Below, one piece after another: positions 52,490 to 61,261 of a DNA stretch of 64,000 bases (the stretch's first letter is position 1; every line of letters starts with the position of its first letter). The notes beneath the pieces are model-generated. The model saw only the letters and a list, made by a program, of their open reading frames with translations. It did no database searches and had not been told where the DNA came from. This DNA is from JAXGPF01 sp964463985 (GTDB taxonomy: Bacteria > Verrucomicrobiota > Kiritimatiellia > JAAZAB01), in contig CAYXEK010000007.1 of the NCBI GenBank assembly GCA_964463985.1, positions 18,730-82,729 on the forward strand, written 5' to 3'. The translations under genes were made by a program, and so were the position numbers.

Positions 52490-55400
52490 TCACTGCATAT
52501 CATCCGCCGCATCGTCCTGGAATTCCGTGGCCGTCTCCCCGGCTTCCATTTGCAGGCCGTTGACCCAAACCCGTGTTCCCGCCGGGGCCGCGGGCGCGAT
52601 CCATATCCGATAGCCCGGATTGCCGGTGAAATCCGGATGCGGCCCGGCCGGCCGCAAGACTCCGGCAACCTGATAGCGCTGCCACTCCTTGGACAGGGCA
52701 AAGGTCTTGCTGCCGCCCTTGACAAACGGCAGCGTTACCTTAATGCGATCGCCTTCCTGCGCGCCCTTGGCGTAGAAAGAGAAAACCAGTTGCGGCGGCT
52801 GGCCGGCGCCGGATACGGGCGGATAAAACGCTCCGCCCATGCCCGTTGACAATTCAGGCTTGGTGTACACCAGACACAGGGACGGATGGCCGTTCCAGGG
52901 ATTTTGATCATCCAGCCACCACGAAGAACCTTTTTGACCGCGGGCGGGATCATGGCCCGGACCCCAATTGGGCAGGAAAAAGTCCGGCACCCCCTTGTTG
53001 AATTGCCCGCGGAAGCAGGGATTGGGCATATAATTCTTCCCCTGCCGCGCCCGGAGGACGATCCCGGCGACATCCACGCGCGGCGCGGTTTCCTCCGGCA
53101 CGGCCTGCATGGATACCGCCAAGGTCACCGGCACAGGCAGTCCGCCCGCTCCATCCGCCGGGCGCGGCTGGAGTCTTAACCGATACGCCCGCACGCCGTA
53201 CCCCTCGATTTTATCCTTAAAAGACTCCCCCTCCAACCCCATTACCCTTTGTGCCTTTGTGCCTTTGTGAGAGAATTCCGTATCTTCGGCGGCGCCAAAC
53301 ATCCGCTCCGCCGCCTGCAATCCGCCGATCTCGAACTCCGTCTCCACGGCATGGGCAACGATATTGGCGGCCAACAGCAAATAATCGCCGTCGGGGTATT
53401 GGAACAGGGCGGCATTGACCATGGGGAATTTTTGTTCCGCCGGATTAAAATTGTCCGGCGCATAACGGATTTGCTGCGCGACCTCGCCGTTGAGCAGCGC
53501 GGGCGACATTTCCCTGATTTGAGCGTTAATCGTGCGCAGCGCGTCCCAGGCATCTTCGCCAACCACCACGTGGAGGACAAAATACAGCAATCCCCGCGCG
53601 CCGTAGATCACCGCGGTATAAGCCTGACAGAGCATGTGGGCCTTGTCCATGCTGATCGGCGTCCGCCCCAGATCCAGGTAATTGGACAATGGCACGAAAA
53701 ACATGACCTTATGGTCCTGGCGGCAGCGTTCCCGCAGCTTATAAGCGTAATAGGCCGTGTACCAGCCCGGCTCGCTGAAAATCCGGCCGGTAAACGGACG
53801 CGGGTAGATGTCGAATCCCAGCACCTGGCCCCAGCGCGTCCAGTTGTCGCCATGGGGAATGTTCATGGAATACAGCAGGAACTGCGGGCGGTAGGGATCA
53901 ATCTTCAGCACGGTTTCGTAATACCACTCCGCCACCTTGATCTTGATATCGCTGTCGTTCAGGTTCGGCTCGTCCACGTTGTAATAAGCCAGGACATTCC
54001 GGCATTCTTGCAGAACTTTAGCGACGGCAATCAAGGTCGGCTCCAGGCTCTGGTACCATTCCCGCTGGTAGGCGATGCGTTCGCCCAGCGGCTGGGTGAG
54101 CGGCGGACGAGAATCGCCCGGCTTGTAGCCCGGCCATTTCGGCATCGGCGAATTCCATTCCACCACGTTCATCCCGTATTTATCCGCCAATTCCGCAAAC
54201 CGGCCGGCGTTTGCCGCCGCCTCCAAGGCGCCCGGTTCCTTGCAGATATGTTCATGCGCCAGGGTGTTAAACCCGATTCCGGAAAGGTGTTTGAACAGCG
54301 CTTCCGCATCGCCCGGGGCGGCGTCCACTGTAAACGCAAAATTGCTGCTCCAGTGCGCCACGTACATGCCGACCGGGAAAACCGGCCGGTCATCCTGCAG
54401 CAGCGCGCCCCGGATGAAATCGGCCTTGACCTCGAATCCTGGCCGGGGCGGCAGGCGCCGTATGTTCAATTCCTTCACGGCCAATTCCTCCCCGCCCGCC
54501 ATCAAGCTCACCGTGATATTGTTATCGCCTTCAGCCAATTTTGCCGTGGGGATTTGCAAAGTCATTGCCTCTGTCAAATCCTGGAATTTAAAGATTCCCG
54601 ACCGGTTGACGGCGACGACCAATGCGGCCTTCCTCCTCAAGGCTTCGGGCAATCCCAGTTCCAGGACGATTTCCGCGTTTTGTTCGGACGAGTAATAGCT
54701 GCGGCCGACAAATATTTTTTTGATTAACTGTAAGGCCGACAGGTCGTCAATTGTGGTTTCGGCCAGCAAACTGCGGTTATCGGGGTTGACCAACGCCACC
54801 TTCACCTGCCGCTCGCGCAATTCGCCGGCCGGCGTTTTCAAAGTCAGATCAAGCTGGTAAGGACCGGAATATCCGGGCGGCATGATGCCGTCCATATGGA
54901 CCAACCGGGAAATTTTAACATTTTCACCATCCCCCGCATTTTCCACGACCTCAACCAAGGCCGTTCCCTTGATGCCGGTAAATCTCATCAATTTAATATT
55001 TACATCGTAAAAATAATTGCCGTCGCATTCCTGAAGTCCGGCCACTTCCGCCGACGCGATCTTCGGGGCGAAGGGCTGCTCCGGCTGGAATCCGCCCAGG
55101 CCGGCGACGGCGGCGAATTTTTCAAAATCATGGGTATACCGCCGGTCGGGCGTGCCGGGTTGCAGCGCGGACATGACCGTTTGCTCGCCTTGTTTCGCAC
55201 CCATCTGGTCCAGCGTCACTTGCCGGAAATTGCGGACGAGATTGATTTGCGCCCTGCTCAAATCATCGCATTCCAGGGCATACAGCGGGATGGCGATTTC
55301 GGCCGTCCAGCCGTCCGGCCGGATTTGGGTCAAATGCCGCCAGGGCGCGCTCCAGGCCACCTCCTGTTTTGATACGGGGGTTTTCTGGAGGCGCTGCTCC

Positions 55401-55816
55401 ATCGCCACGTTGGCGGCGCTTAAAACAAACCAGTAATATCGGTCCTGCGACGCGTCGGGCCTGAGATAAACCTCCACCGACTCATTGGCGTAAAAATTGG
55501 GATAGATATCGTCGTGCTTGAACACCGTCTGGGCAATGTGTGCCATGTTGGAATTGAGGCACTTGAACCCCAGGTAAAGCCATTGATTATCATGGGCAAG
55601 ATAAACGGCCGTGTCCGCAACCGGAGTATTAGTGTTTTCCAGATACAGCCCGGCGATTTTCGCTGCATTTTGCCAGGCCGGCTCATCCAACATACCGTCC
55701 ATTTTCGGCGGGCTGGCAATGGACGGGATATTAACCGGTGCCCCATCCGCCGCAACGAAAGCCGCGCAACAGGCAAACACACAAAACGCCGCGTGCAAGG
55801 CGCATATCTTGATCAT
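52490..55816 (-). CDS. Secreted CBM9/barrel/jelly-roll glycosidase paralog B
   Basis: The 1108-residue protein has a signal peptide (MIKICALHAAFCVFACCAAF), CBM9-like domain (KMDGMLDEPAWQNAAKIAG, LYLGFKCLNSNM), the putative catalytic Glu616 in YYNVDEPNL, GFDIYP, RERCRQDHK and a C-terminal jelly roll (NPCFRGQFNKGVPDFF). The ATG follows GAGGAGCAAAG. It shares a 110-bp perfect identity with paralog A (53446-53555 with 46226-46335). A beta-helix gene, GH42, paralog A and the GHL6-like gene follow at short spacing, so this is probably the first gene of a five-gene operon. Copy 5 of the MITE-like element lies upstream. Confidence 0.82.
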   Translation of the reverse strand: MIKICALHAAFCVFACCAAFVAADGAPVNIPSIASPPKMDGMLDEPAWQNAAKIAGLYLENTNTPVADTAVYLAHDNQWLYLGFKCLNSNMAHIAQTVFKHDDIYPNFYANESVEVYLRPDASQDRYYWFVLSAANVAMEQRLQKTPVSKQEVAWSAPWRHLTQIRPDGWTAEIAIPLYALECDDLSRAQINLVRNFRQVTLDQMGAKQGEQTVMSALQPGTPDRRYTHDFEKFAAVAGLGGFQPEQPFAPKIASAEVAGLQECDGNYFYDVNIKLMRFTGIKGTALVEVVENAGDGENVKISRLVHMDGIMPPGYSGPYQLDLTLKTPAGELRERQVKVALVNPDNRSLLAETTIDDLSALQLIKKIFVGRSYYSSEQNAEIVLELGLPEALRRKAALVVAVNRSGIFKFQDLTEAMTLQIPTAKLAEGDNNITVSLMAGGEELAVKELNIRRLPPRPGFEVKADFIRGALLQDDRPVFPVGMYVAHWSSNFAFTVDAAPGDAEALFKHLSGIGFNTLAHEHICKEPGALEAAANAGRFAELADKYGMNVVEWNSPMPKWPGYKPGDSRPPLTQPLGERIAYQREWYQSLEPTLIAVAKVLQECRNVLAYYNVDEPNLNDSDIKIKVAEWYYETVLKIDPYRPQFLLYSMNIPHGDNWTRWGQVLGFDIYPRPFTGRIFSEPGWYTAYYAYKLRERCRQDHKVMFFVPLSNYLDLGRTPISMDKAHMLCQAYTAVIYGARGLLYFVLHVVVGEDAWDALRTINAQIREMSPALLNGEVAQQIRYAPDNFNPAEQKFPMVNAALFQYPDGDYLLLAANIVAHAVETEFEIGGLQAAERMFGAAEDTEFSHKGTKAQRVMGLEGESFKDKIEGYGVRAYRLRLQPRPADGAGGLPVPVTLAVSMQAVPEETAPRVDVAGIVLRARQGKNYMPNPCFRGQFNKGVPDFFLPNWGPGHDPARGQKGSSWWLDDQNPWNGHPSLCLVYTKPELSTGMGGAFYPPVSGAGQPPQLVFSFYAKGAQEGDRIKVTLPFVKGGSKTFALSKEWQRYQVAGVLRPAGPHPDFTGNPGYRIWIAPAAPAGTRVWVNGLQMEAGETATEFQDDAADDMQ
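53247..53270. repeat. 8-bp coding tandem repeat in paralog B (3 units)
   Basis: CTTTGTGC, CTTTGTGC and CTTTGTGA occur end to end inside the coding sequence, encoding HKGTKAQR on the minus strand, at the same domain junction as in paralogs A, C and D. Confidence 0.85.
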
Positions 55817-55950
55817 AATCTTTGCTCCTCAATTTTCATCGTCTGCATCAGCATGGCATGCTCAATAGACAGTACATCCCGCGCCTTGGGCGCCAAAGGC
55901 GGCCAGAGCCTGGTTACCCTGCCAAAAACAATTAAATTTTCAAGACCATT

Positions 55951-56072
55951 GAGCCAGTTTCAAAAGTCTCGGACGACGTGGAAGTCGTCCCTCCAAAAAG
56001 CAAAAACACCCACCTTTTGGGAGGGTCGGGTTTTACCCCCGACCTTTTTATCAGGACTTTCGCAATTGGCTC
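55951..56072. repeat. Cloverleaf MITE-like element, copy 5
   Basis: This 122-bp element has ends GAGCCAGTTTCAAAAGTC and GACTTTCGCAATTGGCTC. Internal hairpins are GGACGAC/GTCGTCC, CCTCCAAAA paired with TTTTGGGAGG (with a bulge) and GGTCGGG/CCCGACC. Flanks CATT and CCTT match at three of four bases. It lies between paralogs C and B and splits the glycosidase block. Confidence 0.82.
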
Positions 56073-56106
56073 CCTTAAGAGTAAATTAACAGCTTACGCC
56101 AGATTT

Positions 56107-59100
56107 TCACAGCGCCGAATCATCCTGGAACTCCGTCGCCGTCTCGCCCTCTTCCAGTTGTAGACCATTGACCCAGACGATTGAGTTTGGTCCCGGGGCA
56201 AATTTGAATTGCCGCATCGGCCCATAGGCGGCGGTGTATTCACGCAACGCCGGCGCATCACCCGCAACCTGGTAGCGTTTCCATTCCGTCGTCAAGACGA
56301 ATCGGTTCCCGGAACGGCTCCCGCCCTTAATCAGGTAATCATAAGATACGATCACGCTGTCGCCGTCTTTCGCGCCTTTGGCGTAGAAGGAGAACACCCT
56401 CTTGCACGGCTCGTCCGTCACGGCCGGCGGCCAGCACAGGCCGGACATACTACCGAACCCCCAGGACATTGTGTATTCCATGCGCAGGGATGGAATTCCA
56501 TTCCAGGGAGCGGCTTCGTCCAGATACCAGAATGATCCCGGCTTGCCGCCGGCGGGATTAAATGGCGCAAAGAACGATTGCTGCCAATAGGCGCAATTGG
56601 GCATATAGAAGTCCGGAACGCCTTTGTTGAACTGCTGTTGGAAAGCGGGATTGAGCATGTGGTTCTTGCCGTGCAGCGCCTGTTGCCTGATTTTCGGAAT
56701 GTCCACGCTTGGCGCCTTTTCATTGGTTAAGGCGGTCATTGTTAGCGACACCTCTACCGGGACCGGCCTTTCTGACAGCTTCAGACGGTATGCGCGTACG
56801 CCGTACCCCTCGATTTGGTCCTTAAATTTCTCCTTATCCAATTTCATCGCACTTTGTGGCTTCGTGCCTTTGTGAGAGATTTCCGTACTTTCGCCGGCGC
56901 CAAACATCCGCGCCGCCGCCTGCAATCCGCCGATCTTAAATTCCGTCTCCACGGCGTGGGCGACGATATTGGCGGCCAGCAGCAAATAATCGCCGTCCGG
57001 GTATTGAAACACCGCGGCATTGACCATCGGAAAATTTCGCTCTCTTGGCCGGAAATTGTCCGGAGTGTAGCGGATATTTTGGGCAATATCGCCGTTGACC
57101 AAGGCGGGCGTCATTGCCTTGATTTGCGCGCAGACCGCCCGCAACCCATCCCAGGCGTCCTCATTTTTGACACATTGCAGGGAGAAATAGAGCAATCCCC
57201 GGGCCCCATAGATCACCGCCGTATATGCCTGACAGAGAATATGGGACTTGCTCATGCCGACCGGCGTCCGCCGAAGATCCAGCATATTCGCCAATGGCAC
57301 AAAAAACATTACCTTGTTGTCCTGTCGGCAGCGTTCCCGCAGGGTATACGCGAAACTGGCCGTGTACAAACCGGGATTACCGGAAATGCCGGGCATAAAC
57401 GGGCCAGGATAAATGTCGTATCCCAATAGCTCTCCCCACCAAGTCCAATTGTCGCCGTGGGGAATCATTTGGGAATACAGCAAAAACATGGGCCGGTAAG
57501 GATCAATCGCCTTCACTGTATTCCAATACCATTCGGCGACCGCAATCTTTACGTCCTGATCGCCCAAATTCGGCTCATCCACGTTGTAATAGGCCAGCAT
57601 GTTCCGGTGTTCCCGCAGGATTTTTGTGTTGTCAATCAAGACCGGTTCCAGTTTTTCGTACCACTCCTTGATAATTGCCAGCCGCTCGTTCAACGGCAGT
57701 GTCTTATCTTGTTTTCTCGGGTGCGGTGCAATCCATTCAATCACGTTCATGCCGTATTTATCCGCCAGTCTCGCGAACATATCGGCATTGGTGGTCGCAG
57801 ATCGGTAATGCGTATTTGTATTGATTGAATGCGAGTTTACCAGCGTATTGAACCCGACATCCTTTAAATACTTGAACAATTCCTCTTCACCGCCACCCGC
57901 CATGGATGCCGGATCGCCCCATGCCTGTTCGCTCCATAATGGCACATATATCCCGACGGGAAAAATTGGCTGGCCGTCCTTCAGGAGAACCCCCTTGATA
58001 AAATCGGTTTTCACCTCGAACCCGGGACGGGGCGTCAGACGCTGAATGCCAAGGGTTCTGCGCGCCAGTTCTTTTCCCGCCGAAACCAGACGAACGACCA
58101 GGGTGTTATGGCCGATTCTGAGAGCGTCCACGGGAACTTCCGGCGTCATCACGGCGCTGACGCCCCGGCTCTCCGATATCTTTGCACCGTTGACTTCAAG
58201 GATCAACGCGATCTCCCGCGCCATTGTTTCCGGGATGCCGAATTCCAGGTGGATCTTCGCGGCCGGCTCGGCCGTGTAATAACTGCGTCCGACAAACGCC
58301 TTTTTAAACAGGTTCAGAGCGGATGTGTCTTCAATCGCCGTGCTTGCCAGCACACTTCCGTCCAGCGGGGCCACCACCTCCACCCTGATCTTATACTCGC
58401 ACTCGCACACGTCCCCGGCCGGCACACTCAAAACAAGATCACGTCTGGCAACGTTGAGATCAACAAGTTCGGATGCCTTCTCGACCTCTTTGCCATCCAT
58501 AGTCTCAACAACCCGGACCAAAGCTTTACCGGCCACCGGCGTAAACCGCATAAGCGTCACCTTTACATCATAGAAGTATTGGCCGTCTTGCTCTCGCAAG
58601 CCGGTTACGCTCGCGGTCTGAAGCCGCGGGGCAAAAGGCACCTCCGGCGTAAACTCGCCCAAACCTGAGACCGCGACAAAATTTCCGGGGTTGTGGAAAC
58701 TGGGCCTACTGCCGGGTTTGAGCCCGTAAAAAAGAGTTTCTTCGCTTTGCCTTGCCCCCATATAGTCGAGCGTGATGGCGACATAATCGCGGATGATATT
58801 GATTTTTGCCCCGCTCAGACCATCACATTCCAAAGCAAACAATGGGATGGCAACCTCGGCCGTCCAGCCGTCCGGCAAGCACTTGGTTATGCTCCTCCAA
58901 GGCGCATTCCACGCGATGTTCGCCCCGGCCCCCCCGGTAACACGCTGTTCACACCTCACGTTGGCGAAACTGAGCAGAAACCAATACCAACGGTCTTGTG
59001 TGTCATCCGGTTTAATACACACTTCCACAGTGTCGTTTCTGCTGATTGGAAGGTAGTCGTCGTGTTTGAACGCGGTTTGGATGACGTGTGTCATGTTGGA

Positions 59101-59358
59101 ATTGAAGCATTGGAACCCTGCATACAACCATTTTTTATCCCGGACGAGGTAAACGGTTGTGTTCTTGACGGGAGTGCTGGCGTTTTCCCCATATAACGTC
59201 TCGATTTTGCCGGCATTTTCCCAGGCGGGATCATCCAGCGTGCCGTCCAATGTGGGTGGCGTTATTGTCTCAGAAATCATAATTGGCGCCGGTTCCGTGG
59301 CGAACGCACCAATCGTCAATCCGCAACAAATTCCAGTCACAAGGCTTCTGATGTTCAT
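56107..59358 (-). CDS. Secreted CBM9/barrel/jelly-roll glycosidase paralog C
   Basis: The 1083-residue protein has a signal peptide (MNIRSLVTGICCGLTIGAFA), CBM9-like domain (TLDGTLDDPAWENAGKIE, LYAGFQCFNSNM), the putative catalytic Glu595 in YYNVDEPNL, then GYDIYP, RERCRQDNK and the C-terminal jelly roll (NPAFQQQFNKGVPDFY). It is the most divergent of the first three in the barrel entry region (GISGNPG for the usual YSEPG). A 118-bp block with the 8-bp repeat is identical to paralog A (56818-56935 with 45993-46110). The MITE-like copy 5 is downstream and a MITE-end fragment upstream. Confidence 0.82.
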   Translation of the reverse strand: MNIRSLVTGICCGLTIGAFATEPAPIMISETITPPTLDGTLDDPAWENAGKIETLYGENASTPVKNTTVYLVRDKKWLYAGFQCFNSNMTHVIQTAFKHDDYLPISRNDTVEVCIKPDDTQDRWYWFLLSFANVRCEQRVTGGAGANIAWNAPWRSITKCLPDGWTAEVAIPLFALECDGLSGAKINIIRDYVAITLDYMGARQSEETLFYGLKPGSRPSFHNPGNFVAVSGLGEFTPEVPFAPRLQTASVTGLREQDGQYFYDVKVTLMRFTPVAGKALVRVVETMDGKEVEKASELVDLNVARRDLVLSVPAGDVCECEYKIRVEVVAPLDGSVLASTAIEDTSALNLFKKAFVGRSYYTAEPAAKIHLEFGIPETMAREIALILEVNGAKISESRGVSAVMTPEVPVDALRIGHNTLVVRLVSAGKELARRTLGIQRLTPRPGFEVKTDFIKGVLLKDGQPIFPVGIYVPLWSEQAWGDPASMAGGGEEELFKYLKDVGFNTLVNSHSINTNTHYRSATTNADMFARLADKYGMNVIEWIAPHPRKQDKTLPLNERLAIIKEWYEKLEPVLIDNTKILREHRNMLAYYNVDEPNLGDQDVKIAVAEWYWNTVKAIDPYRPMFLLYSQMIPHGDNWTWWGELLGYDIYPGPFMPGISGNPGLYTASFAYTLRERCRQDNKVMFFVPLANMLDLRRTPVGMSKSHILCQAYTAVIYGARGLLYFSLQCVKNEDAWDGLRAVCAQIKAMTPALVNGDIAQNIRYTPDNFRPRERNFPMVNAAVFQYPDGDYLLLAANIVAHAVETEFKIGGLQAAARMFGAGESTEISHKGTKPQSAMKLDKEKFKDQIEGYGVRAYRLKLSERPVPVEVSLTMTALTNEKAPSVDIPKIRQQALHGKNHMLNPAFQQQFNKGVPDFYMPNCAYWQQSFFAPFNPAGGKPGSFWYLDEAAPWNGIPSLRMEYTMSWGFGSMSGLCWPPAVTDEPCKRVFSFYAKGAKDGDSVIVSYDYLIKGGSRSGNRFVLTTEWKRYQVAGDAPALREYTAAYGPMRQFKFAPGPNSIVWVNGLQLEEGETATEFQDDSAL
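56852..56875. repeat. 8-bp coding tandem repeat in paralog C (3 units)
   Basis: CTTTGTGG, CTTCGTGC and CTTTGTGA lie inside a block identical to paralog A, at the junction of barrel and C-terminal domain. Confidence 0.85.
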
Positions 59359-59408
59359 GTTTGTGCCTATGTTATTTTAATTCTCTCGAAAATTAAATCA
59401 CCAATTTT

Positions 59409-59430
59409 TAGACTTTTGAAACTGACCCAC
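59409..59430. repeat. Terminal fragment of the cloverleaf element
   Basis: AGACTTTTGAAACTGACCC matches one terminal repeat (GACTTTTGAAATTGGCTC) with three changes. The rest of the element is missing. It lies between paralog C and the alpha/alpha-barrel gene. Confidence 0.4.
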
Positions 59431-59437
59431 GAATGTA

Positions 59438-61027
59438 CTATGCCCGGCCATGGCACCATTCTTTCAATTGCACCGATTCCTGTCGGCAAAAAGCATCCAG
59501 TTCCATCATGCCCAGGGCGGTGAAAGCCAGACAATTCAGCCAGAGCATTCGCTGACGGATATTCTTGTCCCCAACCATTTTTCCCAACAGCGTGGACAGG
59601 CAACCTGTTTCAGGGTCTTGGGCGGCAGTCAAGGCCGATCCCAACGCCAGCGCCTTGGCCAGGAAAATGTCCTGCCGGGTCTTTGCGTATGCCTTTATAT
59701 ACAGCCGAATCATATTCACGGCGGACGAATCTATCGGATAATCCCACTCGTATTGTTCCAGAACGCAGGGTACCGGCCAGGAAGCGGTGGAAGCGGCAAG
59801 CGCATGCCTGCCCGGACGGGGCATGGGCTTGTCCCAGACTACAAACTGGTCTTCGGCATAACGGATGATCTCCAACGCAATATCTCCGCGACCGGGATGG
59901 ACATCGCCGTGGTCCAGCAGGTATAGCGCAATCTGCGCCGCGTAAAACCCCGTCATGCTTTTGTATTTTTCGGAGCCCGGCATGATATCCTCAAACTGGC
60001 TTTCCCAGTGAAAATCCCGGACCGGATGCTCCATTATCCAGGCAACCGCCTTGTCTCTGGCCAGACGGTATGCTTCCCGTCCGTCTTCGTTCAGCAAGAC
60101 ATCGAACATGTTTATCATCCTGATCGGCAGACAGATATTATCCATGACAGGACTACCGCTGTCGCTGTTGACCATCAACGGCCAGGAACCGTTCGGAAGT
60201 TGTAGCCGGACATAGGTATCGGCAATGCGTTTCGCAGCTTCCCGGTATTTCCCCCGTCCCGTGGCCTTGGCCAGGCTGATATATGAATTGAACGGGAGCA
60301 GCGCTTCCGACAGCATCAGCTTGCCAAAAAACTTGTTTTTGCCGCCTATTCTTTTGAAATCATAAACCGGCGGCAGATATTGCAGCGGATGACCGGCCGG
60401 ATTGCCGGCGGCAATCAAATAATCGGCCGCATTGATTGCCAGCATCAAGGCCCGCTCTTTCTTGTCCGGCTTCAACGACGCATAGGCAACCATCGCGCCA
60501 ATCACGGCGCCGATGATCTTGGCCGGAAAGCGATAGGCACTGTAGCCGGGGTCCGGAGCTTTGTTTTCCCAATACTGAACCTGTGGAAGCTGATAAAAAT
60601 AGTCAAGCGCCATGATTGCGCATTCCCGGAAATCCCTGGCCGGTGGCGGCGGCGGCCCCGAGAATGGCGCAGACTTGTAAAATTCACGCAACCCGCTGAT
60701 CCCGATGATGTTGCCGTCCTTGTCAAGCGCCGTTACTTGCAGCGCGGCAAATCCCGTCGGTATCTGCGACCAGACCGGGCCCAGGTCGGCCCAGGGCTCC
60801 GCGGCGGTGAAGTCGCAGGTCGTCCCCTCCCGCCAGTTCATCTTGTCCCAGCAGTTGATTTCAAAATGATAACTTGCCGCCTCGTCAAATTTTTTAAATT
60901 CAAATGCAGGCGCATGGATGAATTGTTTCGCATAGCTGTTCCAGAACGGCGCCTCGCCCGGGATGCCGGGACGAATCGGCCGGAGCGATTCCGCCACGGC
61001 CTGCGTATTTATGTGTTTCCAGTCCAT
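59438..61027 (-). CDS. Putative alpha/alpha-barrel glycan-active protein
   Basis: The 529-residue protein has no signal peptide. Helical repeats rich in aromatics dominate (AALDYFYQLPQVQYW-like, YASLKPDKKERALMLAINAADYLI in part, YISLAKATGRGKYREAAKRIADTYVRLQLPNGSWP in part, GSALTAAQDPETGCLSTLLG), which suggests a six-hairpin barrel like that of GH88/GH105/GH127 enzymes. No catalytic residues can be assigned. ATG 61027 follows AGGAGTTCAGC. It lies between paralogs C and D in the minus-strand block. Cytoplasmic processing of oligosaccharides from the same substrate is a plausible role. Confidence 0.65.
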   Translation of the reverse strand: MDWKHINTQAVAESLRPIRPGIPGEAPFWNSYAKQFIHAPAFEFKKFDEAASYHFEINCWDKMNWREGTTCDFTAAEPWADLGPVWSQIPTGFAALQVTALDKDGNIIGISGLREFYKSAPFSGPPPPPARDFRECAIMALDYFYQLPQVQYWENKAPDPGYSAYRFPAKIIGAVIGAMVAYASLKPDKKERALMLAINAADYLIAAGNPAGHPLQYLPPVYDFKRIGGKNKFFGKLMLSEALLPFNSYISLAKATGRGKYREAAKRIADTYVRLQLPNGSWPLMVNSDSGSPVMDNICLPIRMINMFDVLLNEDGREAYRLARDKAVAWIMEHPVRDFHWESQFEDIMPGSEKYKSMTGFYAAQIALYLLDHGDVHPGRGDIALEIIRYAEDQFVVWDKPMPRPGRHALAASTASWPVPCVLEQYEWDYPIDSSAVNMIRLYIKAYAKTRQDIFLAKALALGSALTAAQDPETGCLSTLLGKMVGDKNIRQRMLWLNCLAFTALGMMELDAFCRQESVQLKEWCHGRA

Positions 61028-61078
61028 GCTGAACTCCTGATTTTCACGCTTTGATAAAAGATCGTCTTTTAACGGCAA

Positions 61079-61258
61079 TCATTTGACGTCAGAATCCGGT
61101 TCGGGCCGATTAGACAGATTGACATCGGCGAACCTAATCCCTTGGCAATGGCGGCAAACAACGGCGTCCCCGCCGGAAGTCTCTATCGCCATGTTGCTGA
61201 AACCAACATTCCGGATTATGGTTTCCCGGCTTCCCTGAATGAGACATGTTCCTCCGCT
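61079..61258 (-). pseudogene. GH28-like C-terminal remnant, no start codon
   Basis: Directly after the stop of paralog D, and in the same frame, about 59 codons continue to a TGA at 61079. The translation contains GSRETIIRNVGFSNMAIETS and VVCRHCQGIRFADVNLSNR, beta-helix turns like the end of GH28 proteins (compare HAFYARHVGNLAFDCMRI in the gene at 838-2103). There is no credible start, so it is the tail of a lost gene, or a read-through extension of paralog D. Confidence 0.5.
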
Positions 61259-61261
61259 TGT

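Noticed and set aside
53249..54727. Antisense open frame of 492 codons inside paralog B
   Set aside because: It is a shadow of the paralog B coding strand. A similar frame in the other paralogs is broken, so it is not conserved.
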